Source: Deltaproteobacteria bacterium
GTDB taxonomy: Bacteria > Desulfobacterota > Desulfobacteria > Desulfobacterales > Desulfosarcinaceae
DNA: 35,923 nt
Assembly: GCA_020444075.1 (NCBI GenBank)
Contig: JAHLLR010000052.1
Coordinates: forward strand, 1 to 35,923
Direction of reading: 5' to 3'
In this document: one piece after another, positions 8,572 to 16,131 of the stretch
Numbering within the stretch: position 1 is the stretch's first letter
Layout of the letters: each line of letters opens with the position of its first letter
The notes under the pieces: model-generated
Database searches by the model: none
Seen by the model: only the letters and a program-made list of their open reading frames with translations
What the model was told of the DNA's origin: nothing
Position numbers and translations under genes: made by a program

Positions 8572-8707
8572 GTCCCGGCCGCTTACGGTGGGGTTGGCGA
8601 GCGAACGGGAAATCGATTTCAATTCGGGGACGAGTACTGTGCAACACCAAATAAAAACCACAATGCCGACCTGTTCTCAATAACGGCAATGCCGCCGTGA
8701 TTGCAAG

Positions 8708-8742
8708 TGGATATTTATGTGGATATTTAATTGATATTTATA
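8708..8742. repeat. three tandem 12-bp iterons, AT-rich
   Basis: TGGATATTTATG, TGGATATTTAAT and TGATATTTATA follow one another without spacing, then TATATAT. The tract lies about 200 bp upstream of the diguanylate cyclase start in a region with no gene. It could be a regulator-binding array or an AT-rich promoter element; its function is unknown. Confidence 0.55.
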
Positions 8743-8765
8743 TATATTCGGGTGAATTTGGGGCC

Positions 8766-9020
8766 GGAGCAGGCTGGATGGACGATTATCGGGGGTTTGG
8801 CAGGGTGTCGAGAAACGTCATGAGCGCAGGCCAGACAAGGAAACTGCGGCGAAAAAGAGCAGTTTATTTTTGGGAAATGAGCATTTTGAGCCGAATGCCA
8901 GCGCCGTATGGCCGAGCGCCATAGTTGGTTAAATGTCAGAAACCACTGAACACACAGAACACACAGAAAAATTTAATCATCTTCCTCTTCCGTGGTTTCA
9001 GTGTATTCCGTGGTTAAAAA
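8766..9020 (+). repeat. dispersed intergenic repeat, copy 3 (divergent centre)
   Basis: The left end (GGCTGGATGGACGATTATC) and right end (hairpin and GTGGTTAAAA) match copies 1 and 2. The centre, about 8797-8933, is a different sequence with G+C-rich ends and an AT-rich middle, as if one module was replaced or inserted. The right end lies directly upstream of the ammonia-lyase gene, so it forms part of that gene's 5' region. Confidence 0.65.
8941..9015 (+). repeat. long imperfect hairpin in repeat copy 3
   Basis: Same arms as the hairpins at 224-298 and 5922-5995 (AACCACTGAACACACAGA... and ...TCAGTGTATTCCGTGGTT). It ends 30 bp before the ammonia-lyase ATG, so it would be in that gene's leader if transcription starts upstream. 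Confidence 0.75.
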
Positions 9021-9045
9021 TGATTCTCATCGAAATGGAGAAAAC

Positions 9046-9990
9046 ATGTTCGAAAGCATCCTGGCCGCAAAAAAACGACTGAAAGGGTATGCCCATGTAA
9101 CGCCGATCATGGTTTCACGGACACTGAACCGGATGGTTGGCGCGGAGGTCTTTTTCAAATGCGAGAACTTCCAGAGGATCGGCGCGTTCAAGTTTCGCGG
9201 TGCCTTCAACAGCATTTCGCAGCTTTCGGAAGCGGAGAAAGCACGCGGCGTGATCACTTATTCCTCGGGCAATCACGCCCAGGCGGTCGCGCTGGTCGGG
9301 CAGATGCTGAACACCCGAACGACCATCGTGATGCCGAACAATGCCCCTGCAACCAAACGGGCCGCCACCGAAGGATACGGGGCAACCATTCTTGATTACG
9401 ATCCGGCCAAAGCCAGTCGGGAAGAAATCGCCAGGGCGCTTGAACGCGAGCATGGCTATGTGATGATTCCCCCGTTTGACCACCCGGAGGTGGTCGCCGG
9501 CCAGGGTACGGCCGCTCTGGAGATGTTCGAAGAGATCGGCGATCTCGACATGCTGCTCGTGCCTTGCGGCGGCGGCGGGCTGTTGAGCGGTTGTGCCATC
9601 GCGGCAAAGGGGGCATCGGGGGCTTGCAGGACCATCGGCATCGAACCCGAGCTTGCCGATGATGCGACCCGGTCTTTCCACACCAAGATACTGCACCGGA
9701 TCGACAACCCGCCCACGATCGCCGATGGAACCCGCACCCCGTCACTGGGTAAAATCACATTCCCGCTGGTCCTTGAATATGTGGACGATATGAAAACGGT
9801 TTCGGAACAGGCGATAATTGAAGCGGTGAAGTTTCTGTTTTACCGGATGAAGCTGGTGGTCGAGCCGTCGGGTGCACTCGGATTGGCGGCCCTGCTCAGC
9901 CGGGCGGTTGAGCCGGCAGGCAGGGTTGGAATCATGTTGAGCGGCGGCAACATCGATTCCTCTACAATGATAAAGGTATTGTCGTCCTGA
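9046..9990 (+). CDS. PLP-dependent ammonia-lyase (threonine/hydroxyaspartate dehydratase or serine racemase type)
   Basis: A 314-aa fold-type II PLP enzyme without a C-terminal ACT domain, so probably not feedback-regulated biosynthetic IlvA. The PLP lysine is K49 in GAFKFRGA, the substrate loop is SSGNHAQA (73-80), and the phosphate-binding glycine loop is PCGGGGLLSG (about 173-182). CENFQRIGAFKFRGA is the form seen in serine racemase and L-threo-3-hydroxyaspartate ammonia-lyase proteins, while classical threonine dehydratases have a different version. Such enzymes deaminate beta-hydroxy amino acids to oxo acids. ATG 9046 with GGAG five bases upstream was preferred over the in-frame upstream codons. 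The gene is monocistronic. Confidence 0.85.
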   Translation: MFESILAAKKRLKGYAHVTPIMVSRTLNRMVGAEVFFKCENFQRIGAFKFRGAFNSISQLSEAEKARGVITYSSGNHAQAVALVGQMLNTRTTIVMPNNAPATKRAATEGYGATILDYDPAKASREEIARALEREHGYVMIPPFDHPEVVAGQGTAALEMFEEIGDLDMLLVPCGGGGLLSGCAIAAKGASGACRTIGIEPELADDATRSFHTKILHRIDNPPTIADGTRTPSLGKITFPLVLEYVDDMKTVSEQAIIEAVKFLFYRMKLVVEPSGALGLAALLSRAVEPAGRVGIMLSGGNIDSSTMIKVLSS

Positions 9991-10002
9991 TGGGGCAGTA
10001 GG

Positions 10003-10019
10003 CCGTCAGGCCGTTGACG
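10003..10019 (+). other. small hairpin after the ammonia-lyase gene
   Basis: CCGTCA and TGACGG can pair around a short loop just after the stop codon. There is no T-tract, so it is at best a weak or factor-assisted terminator. The rest of 9991-10129 shows nothing else I can support. Confidence 0.3.
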
Positions 10020-10129
10020 GATGAGCACTATTAAACCTATTTACTGCTGTTGATATGTTATATCGGTAATGCCCGTTGGTGTCGCACGGAAGTTGTCGGC
10101 TGGTCTCACTCGCAGAGGTAAAAAAATCA

Positions 10130-11221
10130 ATGTTGCTGAAGCTCGTGGTTCTGTTGTCCGCCTGGGTGGTGCTCCTGTCAGACACCTTTGCTTTTGCAGA
10201 GGATTTCTATCTGGAAAGCCCTTTCAACGTCCGCATGATGCGCCTTCAGATCGACAACGATGTGGTATGGAAAGAGGACAGCAACTTCAGCAGCGGCTTG
10301 AGCCTCCAGTACCATACCCTCCGCTACGCCGACTGGGAAGAAACGCGGGCACCCGGACTGGTCAAATGGGTCGGCCGCCATTTCCCGACCTTGCACGATG
10401 AGGATTCCATCGTCCGCTATGGCCATTCCCTCGGGCAAAGCATCTATACGCCCGCAGAACTCGAAGCGGAAACGCCCCAGGACGGAGACTTGCCTTATGC
10501 CGGCACATTGACCTACTCCTTCAGCTGGCAGTGTTTCAATCGGCAGATGGCCCGGAATCTGATGGTCACCATCGGGGTGCTTGGCCGCGAAGCGCAGGCA
10601 GAAAACTCTCAGAAGATCGCTCATGATCAGCTGGGTCTCGGTGAGGATCCTCGAGGATGGGATACGCAAAGAGATTCCGAACCGATTTTTAATGTCGGTT
10701 ACCAGTATACCCTCGGTCTGTTTTCCGCGGGCGAAACCACCAACGGCTGGGCCGGGCAACTGTCCCTGCAGCCGAGTATTTCCCTGGGGAACCTCAACAC
10801 GGCGGTGAAAGCCGGCCTGGGGTTTCGATGGGGATGGAATATGATGGAGGGTTTTTTTGGCTTCCCCGATCGGCCGGGATGCGAATTCATCCAGGCAGCC
10901 TACCTTCCCAAACCCCCGTCCGCATCGCTGCATAGCGTGGAGATGGTCCTGGGAATCAGCGGTACGGCGTTGGCCTATTCCGCCCTGTATGACGGCAGTG
11001 TACTCAGCGGCGATGACAGATCGGTGGAAAGGAAAACGTTTTTCGCTTCCGGACTAGTGGGTTTGATCTATCGCTATCATCCATTTTTTTCCATCGGCGC
11101 CTATTTACAATCCTCCACCGACCTGCTGAAAATGGATTCCCTTCCGGATCCCCTGCCGGGTGGGGAAAAAACGCATGCCGACCTTTCTTACGGGGTCCTG
11201 ATGATAGATTTTTATTTTTAA
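10130..11221 (+). CDS. LpxR-like outer-membrane lipid A deacylase family protein (DUF2219)
   Basis: A 363-aa protein. Residues 1-23 form a clear signal peptide ending AFA before EDFYLESP. The mature part has family landmarks: QIDNDVVWKEDSNFSSG (N43-D44, corresponding to the Asn-Asp pair of the LpxR active site), YGHSLGQSIYTP, and DPRGWDTQRDSEP. The chain ends in LMIDFYF; a terminal aromatic residue is typical of outer-membrane beta-barrels. LpxR removes the 3'-acyloxyacyl chain of lipid A, but many DUF2219 proteins are untested, so activity is inferred. ATG 10130 gives a proper signal peptide and has AGAGG upstream; the in-frame TTG at 10076 does not. It stands alone between two short genes. 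Confidence 0.82.
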   Translation: MLLKLVVLLSAWVVLLSDTFAFAEDFYLESPFNVRMMRLQIDNDVVWKEDSNFSSGLSLQYHTLRYADWEETRAPGLVKWVGRHFPTLHDEDSIVRYGHSLGQSIYTPAELEAETPQDGDLPYAGTLTYSFSWQCFNRQMARNLMVTIGVLGREAQAENSQKIAHDQLGLGEDPRGWDTQRDSEPIFNVGYQYTLGLFSAGETTNGWAGQLSLQPSISLGNLNTAVKAGLGFRWGWNMMEGFFGFPDRPGCEFIQAAYLPKPPSASLHSVEMVLGISGTALAYSALYDGSVLSGDDRSVERKTFFASGLVGLIYRYHPFFSIGAYLQSSTDLLKMDSLPDPLPGGEKTHADLSYGVLMIDFYF

Positions 11222-11350
11222 CAGGAAGGTGGGGGCAGATCTCCACATTTGACATCTCGATCCGCATCCCGAGAGGAGACGGAGCAGACGAATTCCCTCC
11301 GGTGCGTTCCGGCAACAGGAAGAACCGGCTTTTTCCGTTAACTGCATGAT

Positions 11351-11506
11351 TTAACCGGTTTTGTTGAGCAGGCAGAATTTTACGTATTTCCTCTCGGCCG
11401 CTCGGTAATCTTCGTAATAATCCTTGTTTTCCGCGCGTTCGAATTCACTGCGGCACTTTTTTACCATCAGTTTGAGCCCCTGATCGCTCTGGGTTCGGTT
11501 ATCCAT
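11351..11506 (-). CDS. small conserved-looking protein of 51 aa
   Basis: An ORF on the minus strand starting ATG AAT-side at 11506 with GGTGA ahead of it and stopping TAA at 11351. The product begins MDNRTQSDQGLKLMVKKC and is highly charged, rich in Lys, Glu, Arg and Tyr (ENKDYYEDYRAAERKYVKFC). It has two Cys, no signal peptide and no membrane segment. The amino-acid composition and codon choice look like a real cytosolic gene. I do not recognise a domain. A possible promoter lies at 11569-11596. Confidence 0.6.
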   Translation of the reverse strand: MDNRTQSDQGLKLMVKKCRSEFERAENKDYYEDYRAAERKYVKFCLLNKTG

Positions 11507-11568
11507 TTTTTCACCGCTTTCCGTATTGGGTTCTGTCCAGGGGGCAACGGGCTTGGTTCGCTGCGATT

Positions 11569-11596
11569 AGTGTATGACCATTCCGGCCAAAATCAA
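11569..11596 (-). promoter_or_regulatory. possible promoter of the 51-aa gene
   Basis: Reading leftward, TTGATT (11591-11596) and TACACT (11569-11574) are separated by 16 bp. Both match the consensus at four of six positions. The stretch 11597-11789 holds nothing else I can support. Confidence 0.3.
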
Positions 11597-11789
11597 GAGG
11601 ATAAAAGGTTATGGTTTCTGTTGATAGTTGAGCATCGATGGCATACAACCCGTCATAAAAGATTTCAGCCTTCGATTGATGCACAGGGAAGCTTATTTTC
11701 GGTTGGTAAAAATTAACAGGGTCTGCTTGTGACGATTGGAAAAGTGGGTTGCTCGTGAATGGGCGACCGGATTTTTACCCTTATTTTAA

Positions 11790-12053
11790 ATGAATTCAGA
11801 CAGGTCTAACCCAACCATGAATGACCATACAATTAAGCAGTGCCCGAAATGCGGCCAGCAGTTGCGATTTCCTGAGAACATCGGCGGCATGCTCATGGCC
11901 TGTCCTTCATGTGGCAACCAATTCCAGTCCGACTTTAAGCTGGGTCGTACAGTAAGAAGTGATCATCGCAACCTATTCATCCACATTTTCGAGATGCCCT
12001 ATAAAATGGTGAGTCGAATCGGTGGATATCTTCATAAGCATTTCCATTTTTAG
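11790..12053 (+). CDS. small zinc-ribbon protein
   Basis: An 87-aa protein with one zinc ribbon: CPKCGQQ near residue 19 and CPSCGNQF near residue 38, a four-Cys site of the MJ0042/zinc-ribbon type. The C-terminal half is basic and aromatic and ends in HKHFHF. Met10 at 11817 is an equally possible start; neither has a strong ribosome-binding site. Its stop codon at 12051-12053 abuts the stop of the convergent reductase gene with no base between. Function unknown; small zinc ribbons often bind nucleic acids or other proteins. Confidence 0.7.
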   Translation: MNSDRSNPTMNDHTIKQCPKCGQQLRFPENIGGMLMACPSCGNQFQSDFKLGRTVRSDHRNLFIHIFEMPYKMVSRIGGYLHKHFHF

Positions 12054-13091
12054 TCAGTGTTCATCATTCACCCGGACGACTAATTTTCCAAAGTTCTTGC
12101 CGACCAACATGCCGATAAACGCCTCCGGTGCGTTTTCCAACCCATCCACGATCTGTTCCCGGTATTTTATCTGGCCGGTGCCCAGCCATTGAGACATATC
12201 CTTGGCGAATTCGTCGTAGCGGTGGCCGTAATCATCAAAAATAATGAATCCCTGAACTTTTAATCGTTTGACTAAAATAGCACGCATAAGCAGGGACAGG
12301 CGGTCCGGCCCATCGGGAAGCCGCGTCGCATTGTAGTGGGAAATGAGCCCGCACACCGGAATCCGGGCTTTCGTGTTGAGAAGCGGCAGGACCGCATCAA
12401 AAACCTTGCCCCCCACGCTCTCGAAATAAACGTCAATTCCCTTGGCGCAAGCCTGGCCAAGCTGTTGCGAAAAATCTGAAGATTTGTGATCCAGACACGC
12501 ATCAAAGCCAAGCACCGATTTTGCGTAGCTGCACTTTTCGCTGCCGCCGGCAACGCCGACAACCCTACAGCCTTTCAACTTCCCGATTTGCCCCACCGTC
12601 GCACCCACCGGCCCGGTGGCCGCAGCAACGACCAGGGTCTCTCCCGGTTTGGGTCGGCCGATATCCAACAGCCCCATGTAAGCGGTAAACCCCGGCATGC
12701 CCAATATCCCCAATGCATAGGAGGCATTTTGAGGGTTTTGTCCCAATCGGGTCAGGCCGGTACCATCGGAAAGCGCATAATCCTGCCAGCCGCTATATGC
12801 CAGGACCCACTCACCCTCCTTGTAATCAGGGTGCCGGGAGGCTTCAACCTGACAAACCGTGCCACCCACCATCACTTCACCCACCTTAACCGGCTGCGCA
12901 TAGGATGGCCCATCGCTCATCCTGCCCCGCATATACGGGTCGAGGGAGAGATACGCGGTGCGCAGCCGCATCTGGCCTTCGGCCGGTTCAGGCACGGGCG
13001 TGTTTTCCATGCGGAAGTTCTCGGGTAGCGGGGCACCCTGCGGGCGCTTGGCCAATACGATGCGGCGATTGTTTGCTATGCTTTGAGGCAT
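12054..13091 (-). CDS. NADP-dependent MDR-family oxidoreductase (CurA/YncB-like)
   Basis: A 345-aa zinc-independent medium-chain reductase, the same length as E. coli CurA. The start MPQSIANNRRIVLAKRPQG, the LSLDPYMRGRM segment and the nucleotide loop AATGPVGATVGQ are family marks. The lack of the structural-zinc cysteines of alcohol dehydrogenases agrees with the leukotriene B4 dehydrogenase/curcumin reductase group, which reduces alkenal or enone double bonds with NADPH. The frame runs 17 codons upstream, but ATG 13091 with AGAGAG upstream matches family starts. It begins 28 bp after the PNPOx-like gene, so the two are probably co-transcribed and may share a detoxification role (inference). 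Confidence 0.9.
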   Translation of the reverse strand: MPQSIANNRRIVLAKRPQGAPLPENFRMENTPVPEPAEGQMRLRTAYLSLDPYMRGRMSDGPSYAQPVKVGEVMVGGTVCQVEASRHPDYKEGEWVLAYSGWQDYALSDGTGLTRLGQNPQNASYALGILGMPGFTAYMGLLDIGRPKPGETLVVAAATGPVGATVGQIGKLKGCRVVGVAGGSEKCSYAKSVLGFDACLDHKSSDFSQQLGQACAKGIDVYFESVGGKVFDAVLPLLNTKARIPVCGLISHYNATRLPDGPDRLSLLMRAILVKRLKVQGFIIFDDYGHRYDEFAKDMSQWLGTGQIKYREQIVDGLENAPEAFIGMLVGKNFGKLVVRVNDEH

Positions 13092-13119
13092 GGATCGCTC
13101 TCTTTGCTTTTTATTGAAA

Positions 13120-13530
13120 TCAGGCCAGCTGCTTGCCGGCACCCGGGCCCGGCGAGACGCCGAAAATCTCTTTGATGTGAAGGATCACCGCTCCCTTGGA
13201 TTTGAGGGGAAAGCCTGCCTTCTCACTCAACTCCTGGATCCATCGGGCCGTTTCCTCATAGCGCCGGCCGCTGGTTTCGATGGTGACGTTGCCTTTAAGC
13301 TGATAGCCTTCATGACCTTCCCAGAAGGTTAGCGCCACCTGGGGATTGGCTCTCATGTTGGCCAGGGTCTTGTTGAAGAACTGGTCGGAGATGAGAATGG
13401 TCTCGCTGTCGATTATTTTCTTTGCGCCGACCGGAACGGCGTTTGGCGTTCCGTCTGCAGTGGCGGTGGAGAGAATCGCGGTGCGGACCGTGTTGAACAA
13501 TTCCTGCATTCGCTGGGTCATTTGGGCCAT
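13120..13530 (-). CDS. PNPOx-fold flavin-binding protein
   Basis: A 136-aa single split-barrel protein (ILSTATADGTPNAVPVGAK, then MRANPQVALTFWEG). Small members of this fold include FMN-binding proteins of Desulfovibrio and other flavin or F420 reductases. ATG 13530 follows a strong AAAGGAGG. It is the first gene of a two-gene operon with the CurA-like reductase. Substrate unknown. It is not closely similar by eye to the larger PNPOx-fold protein at 436-1284. Confidence 0.82.
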   Translation of the reverse strand: MAQMTQRMQELFNTVRTAILSTATADGTPNAVPVGAKKIIDSETILISDQFFNKTLANMRANPQVALTFWEGHEGYQLKGNVTIETSGRRYEETARWIQELSEKAGFPLKSKGAVILHIKEIFGVSPGPGAGKQLA

Positions 13531-13565
13531 GTGAAGTGCCTCCTTTGAAGAATGGGTTGAGATGG

Positions 13566-13585
13566 GCGGCGGGAACTTTCGCCGC
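13566..13585. other. hairpin in the leader of the PNPOx-reductase operon
   Basis: GCGGCG and CGCCGC pair around an 8-base loop. On the minus strand it lies 36 bp before the PNPOx-like start. On the plus strand it is followed by TTTCCGATTTTTT but no plus-strand gene precedes it. It may protect the mRNA or end the upstream methyltransferase transcript; both are inference. Confidence 0.35.
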
Positions 13586-13640
13586 TTTCCGATTTTTTGG
13601 ATATGGCGCCGTGGCTGTCAAATCGGGTGTCCAACGCCTG

Positions 13641-14216
13641 TCAGCCGGGCTTGCGGGCATCGATGATCAGGGATACGAATCTTAATTTACCTCCCCGGTT
13701 GCGGTGGTCAAGGCGCAGCGACCGGTAAACGGGACCCTGGTCCGGCGACCACGGGTGGTGATGAAAGCGGCCCTGTTCGTCGCAATACTCCAGCAGGTCA
13801 ACGGAAAAACCGGCCTGAACAAAGACATCCGTAAAGCGTCGATAGTCATAAACGATTTTATGATCTGCGGCCGGGTGACTTTTCGGTCCCGGACCGCCGA
13901 TTCGGGCAATGCACTGGTAAGCCGCATCCTGGAAATTGGCATCGGGAACCGCGCAACGCAGATAACCGCCCGGTTTGAGCCACCGGTAGCACAATCGGGC
14001 GGCTGACCGTCCCTCGGCTTCGGTCAGGTGCTCCCACACATGCTCGCACAAGAGCGCATCCGCCGGGCGGTGGCCGAAGCTGGCTTCCCACTCTTCGGGC
14101 CGCAGCAGATCCAGCGTGTCCCTGTTTGTGGCAATCCATCCGGGCCAGCGCTGATCGCCGGCGCCGATGATGATCCGTACCGGTTCGGCGGCCGGTATCC
14201 CACTGATGTCTATCAT
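13641..14216 (-). CDS. class I SAM-dependent methyltransferase-like protein
   Basis: A 191-aa protein with the pattern of short methyltransferase domains that start from a glycine loop (RIIIGAGDQRWPGW) and carry EHVWEHLTEAEG followed by WLKPGGYLRCAVPD, the post-motif region of class I enzymes. The C-terminal part (YDYRRFTDVFVQAGFSV) is usual for proteins linked to polysaccharide or surface-sugar modification. The motif I glycine loop is minimal, so activity is not certain. ATG 14216 has only a weak GGATGG upstream. It stands alone and is divergent from the next gene. Confidence 0.65.
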   Translation of the reverse strand: MIDISGIPAAEPVRIIIGAGDQRWPGWIATNRDTLDLLRPEEWEASFGHRPADALLCEHVWEHLTEAEGRSAARLCYRWLKPGGYLRCAVPDANFQDAAYQCIARIGGPGPKSHPAADHKIVYDYRRFTDVFVQAGFSVDLLEYCDEQGRFHHHPWSPDQGPVYRSLRLDHRNRGGKLRFVSLIIDARKPG

Positions 14217-14369
14217 TGATCATCCATCCAAAAATCTAATCAGACCGGATGGTCTTTATGGATCAGGCATCCCGCCCAAACCGTTTTCGCATACCAGAAA
14301 ATTGAGTATTAAGCAAATGAACAAAACGAAGGTTTCCGCACCGGAATGAAACGGTCTCTTTCGTCCCGC

Positions 14370-14402
14370 CATCGTTGACGATGTGCCGTCCGATGGTAAT
14401 TT
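14370..14402 (+). promoter_or_regulatory. possible promoter with overlapping inverted repeat
   Basis: TTGACG (14375-14380) and TAATTT (14397-14402) are spaced 16 bp. CATCGT-TG-ACGATG (14370-14383) is a perfect inverted repeat over the -35. It would drive the gene pair starting at 14450. The rest of 14217-14449 contains only a weak nested inverted repeat near 14222-14262. Confidence 0.35.
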
Positions 14403-14449
14403 TTCAAGAGTGAACATCCGATCGACAGACAACGAACAGGAGAACGACC

Positions 14450-14875
14450 ATGAAAGATTCGGGCAGTATTCATAAAAAAGTTCAGGAGATGTGCGATTGT
14501 TACGCAACCAGTGACCCGCTCAAAGAGATGTCGCGGCTTAAAAACGATACCGACACGGAGGCCGCTGCGGTAAAGTGGCTGGCCCTGGCAGCCTTGCACG
14601 GCGTCAATAACAACGCGAAGGAGATATCCATTTTTCGCGGGGATGACGGCAAGATCACCGTTCTTGCCGAATACCGGACCACTGAACTGCCGTCTCCGGG
14701 TCAGGATGCCGGTCTCAGGATTTTCGAAACCTTCCGGGAGATGACCCACATCGACGCGGATAAAGGCAAGACGGCCCTGGCCCTGGGCATTCGCGACAGC
14801 AGCATCGAACTCAACGTTAAAATCAGAATGAAGGCGGGGACCGAAAAAATCAGCATCGGTTTTCCCAAGAAATGA
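14450..14875 (+). CDS. protein of unknown function, coupled to an amidohydrolase
   Basis: A 141-aa cytosolic protein with no signal peptide, membrane segment or motif I recognise. The N-terminal half is helical and charged (KEMSRLKNDTDTEAAAVKWL); the C-terminal half alternates in beta-like fashion (ISIFRGDDGKITVLAEYRT). The alanine-rich AAAVKWLALAALHGV segment may be an amphipathic helix. ATG 14450 follows AGGAG at good spacing. Its TGA overlaps the ATG of the amidohydrolase in ATGA, so translation of the two is probably coupled and their products may act together. Confidence 0.75.
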   Translation: MKDSGSIHKKVQEMCDCYATSDPLKEMSRLKNDTDTEAAAVKWLALAALHGVNNNAKEISIFRGDDGKITVLAEYRTTELPSPGQDAGLRIFETFREMTHIDADKGKTALALGIRDSSIELNVKIRMKAGTEKISIGFPKK

Positions 14876-15645
14876 TCGATCCCATGCCGGTAATCGACGC
14901 CCATGCCCATTGCGGCATCCTTGACCCCAGTTGGCCGCAGTCTTTAGAGGCGTATGCGCGGCAGTTGGCCGAAACGGACATCGGCGGGGCGGCTCTTTTT
15001 TCGCCGGTGATGGAGATTTACGACCGCTATGACGCAAGCTTTGCGGATACGCCTGCCTGGCGGCGGCGACGAAAGGACAGCAATGCCTATCTGCTCTCAC
15101 TGGAACCGGCCGGGCTGACCATCTATCCCTATTTTTTCATCTGGAACGACTTTGCCGTTGAGCAGCTTGCACCGGCACACTGCGGCATCAAGTGGCACCG
15201 CCATGCCGGTGAGCCGACGTACCGCTACGATGACCCCGGGTGCCGGTCGGCCCTGGACGAGATCCGGCGCAGGCGTCTGCCGGTAATCCTGGAGGAGGAG
15301 TTCGACAATACCCTGCGTTTCATCCGGGAACTGGCCGACGGGATCACGGTGATCATCCCTCACCTGGGGATGCTCAACGGCGGCTTCCGTGCCATCGCCG
15401 CGTCCGGCCTGTGGGCGCAGGAAAACGTGTGGGCGGATACCGCCCTGGCCTCCCCGGAAGAGATTCTCGAATACCTGCGCTGTTACGGCCACCGGCGGTT
15501 GATGTTCGGATCGGATTTTCCCTTCGGTGATCCGTATGCCGAACTGCAGAAAGTGCACAGCCTGCACCTGGACCCGGCTGTTGAGGCTGCGGTGGTGGGC
15601 GGCAATTTTCTCCGATTGCAGGCCAGCGTCAACCCCAGGCGGTGA
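14872..15645 (+). CDS. amidohydrolase-2 family metal-dependent hydrolase
   Basis: A 257-aa TIM-barrel protein with the metal pattern of the PF04909 group: HxH in IDAHAHCG (about residues 8-14), a later His in IIPHLGMLNGG and the catalytic Asp in FGSDFPFG near the C-terminus. The family includes decarboxylases and hydrolases of ring or carboxylate compounds; the substrate cannot be named. It starts inside the stop of the upstream gene; Met5 at 14884 is a second possible start. Confidence 0.82.
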   Translation: MIDPMPVIDAHAHCGILDPSWPQSLEAYARQLAETDIGGAALFSPVMEIYDRYDASFADTPAWRRRRKDSNAYLLSLEPAGLTIYPYFFIWNDFAVEQLAPAHCGIKWHRHAGEPTYRYDDPGCRSALDEIRRRRLPVILEEEFDNTLRFIRELADGITVIIPHLGMLNGGFRAIAASGLWAQENVWADTALASPEEILEYLRCYGHRRLMFGSDFPFGDPYAELQKVHSLHLDPAVEAAVVGGNFLRLQASVNPRR

Positions 15646-15665
15646 TTTAAGATAACGATCACCTG

Positions 15666-16004
15666 TCAGACAGAGACTAAATCTTTGTCATCAAAAAACA
15701 GCTCCACCGAACCATCTTCGGATGATTTGTATAACGTCATTACGGATTCGGCAATTTTGGTGACATAGGGTTCGATGGGGAAGATATTGTGCGTCCGAAG
15801 GATTGCAATCAGAGCGTTCATTCCTTTGGCGATGGAACTGATGATGATCTCGTTTTCATAGGTTTCTTCGCAGAGATATGCATAAGTTGCCGTCTGCAGC
15901 GTCGGAGATGCAGCCTTTTTCATGTCTCTATCGGTGATTGCATATTCTCTGATTTTAAGTTTATGGTCGGCACCATCCCGAGAAATCAAATATTTTTGAC
16001 GCAT
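15666..16004 (-). CDS. protein of unknown function, 112 aa
   Basis: A soluble small protein starting MRQKYLISRDGADHKLKI with AAGGAG seven bases upstream, which makes the gene convincing. The middle (ENEIIISSIAKGMNALIAIL) is helical; the end is acidic (SSEDGSVELFFDDKD). No known motif, no signal peptide. A perfect 14-bp palindrome sits 27 bp upstream. It is converted in the same direction as the cold-shock gene but separated from it by a terminator. Confidence 0.7.
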   Translation of the reverse strand: MRQKYLISRDGADHKLKIREYAITDRDMKKAASPTLQTATYAYLCEETYENEIIISSIAKGMNALIAILRTHNIFPIEPYVTKIAESVMTLYKSSEDGSVELFFDDKDLVSV

Positions 16005-16030
16005 ATCTTTTCTCCTTTTCGTCCGAATTT

Positions 16031-16044
16031 CTTCCTTAAGGAAG
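16031..16044. promoter_or_regulatory. perfect 14-bp palindrome upstream of the 112-aa gene
   Basis: CTTCCTTAAGGAAG reads the same on both strands. It lies between the cold-shock terminator and the ribosome-binding site of the 112-aa gene, where an operator would be expected. No promoter motif is clear around it. Confidence 0.4.
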
Positions 16045-16080
16045 CCTCTCCTTTATTCCGAGAGATAAAGCCAAACAAAA

Positions 16081-16118
16081 AGGCATCCCTTCAACCGTAG
16101 AAGGGATGCCTTTTTTTC
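16081..16118. terminator. bidirectional intrinsic terminator
   Basis: AGGCATCCCTTC (16081-16092) and GAAGGGATGCCT (16100-16111) form a perfect 12-bp stem with a 7-base loop. Seven T follow on the plus strand and an A-rich CCAAACAAAA precedes it, giving a U-tract on the minus strand. It ends the cold-shock transcript. Confidence 0.92.
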
Positions 16119-16131
16119 TCAGAACATAAGG

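Noticed and set aside
8509-8661. Longer N-terminus for the diguanylate cyclase
   Set aside because: The extra 51 residues are Arg/Ser/Pro-rich, cover the solo repeat end, and have no ribosome-binding site; ATG 8508 starts at the membrane anchor.
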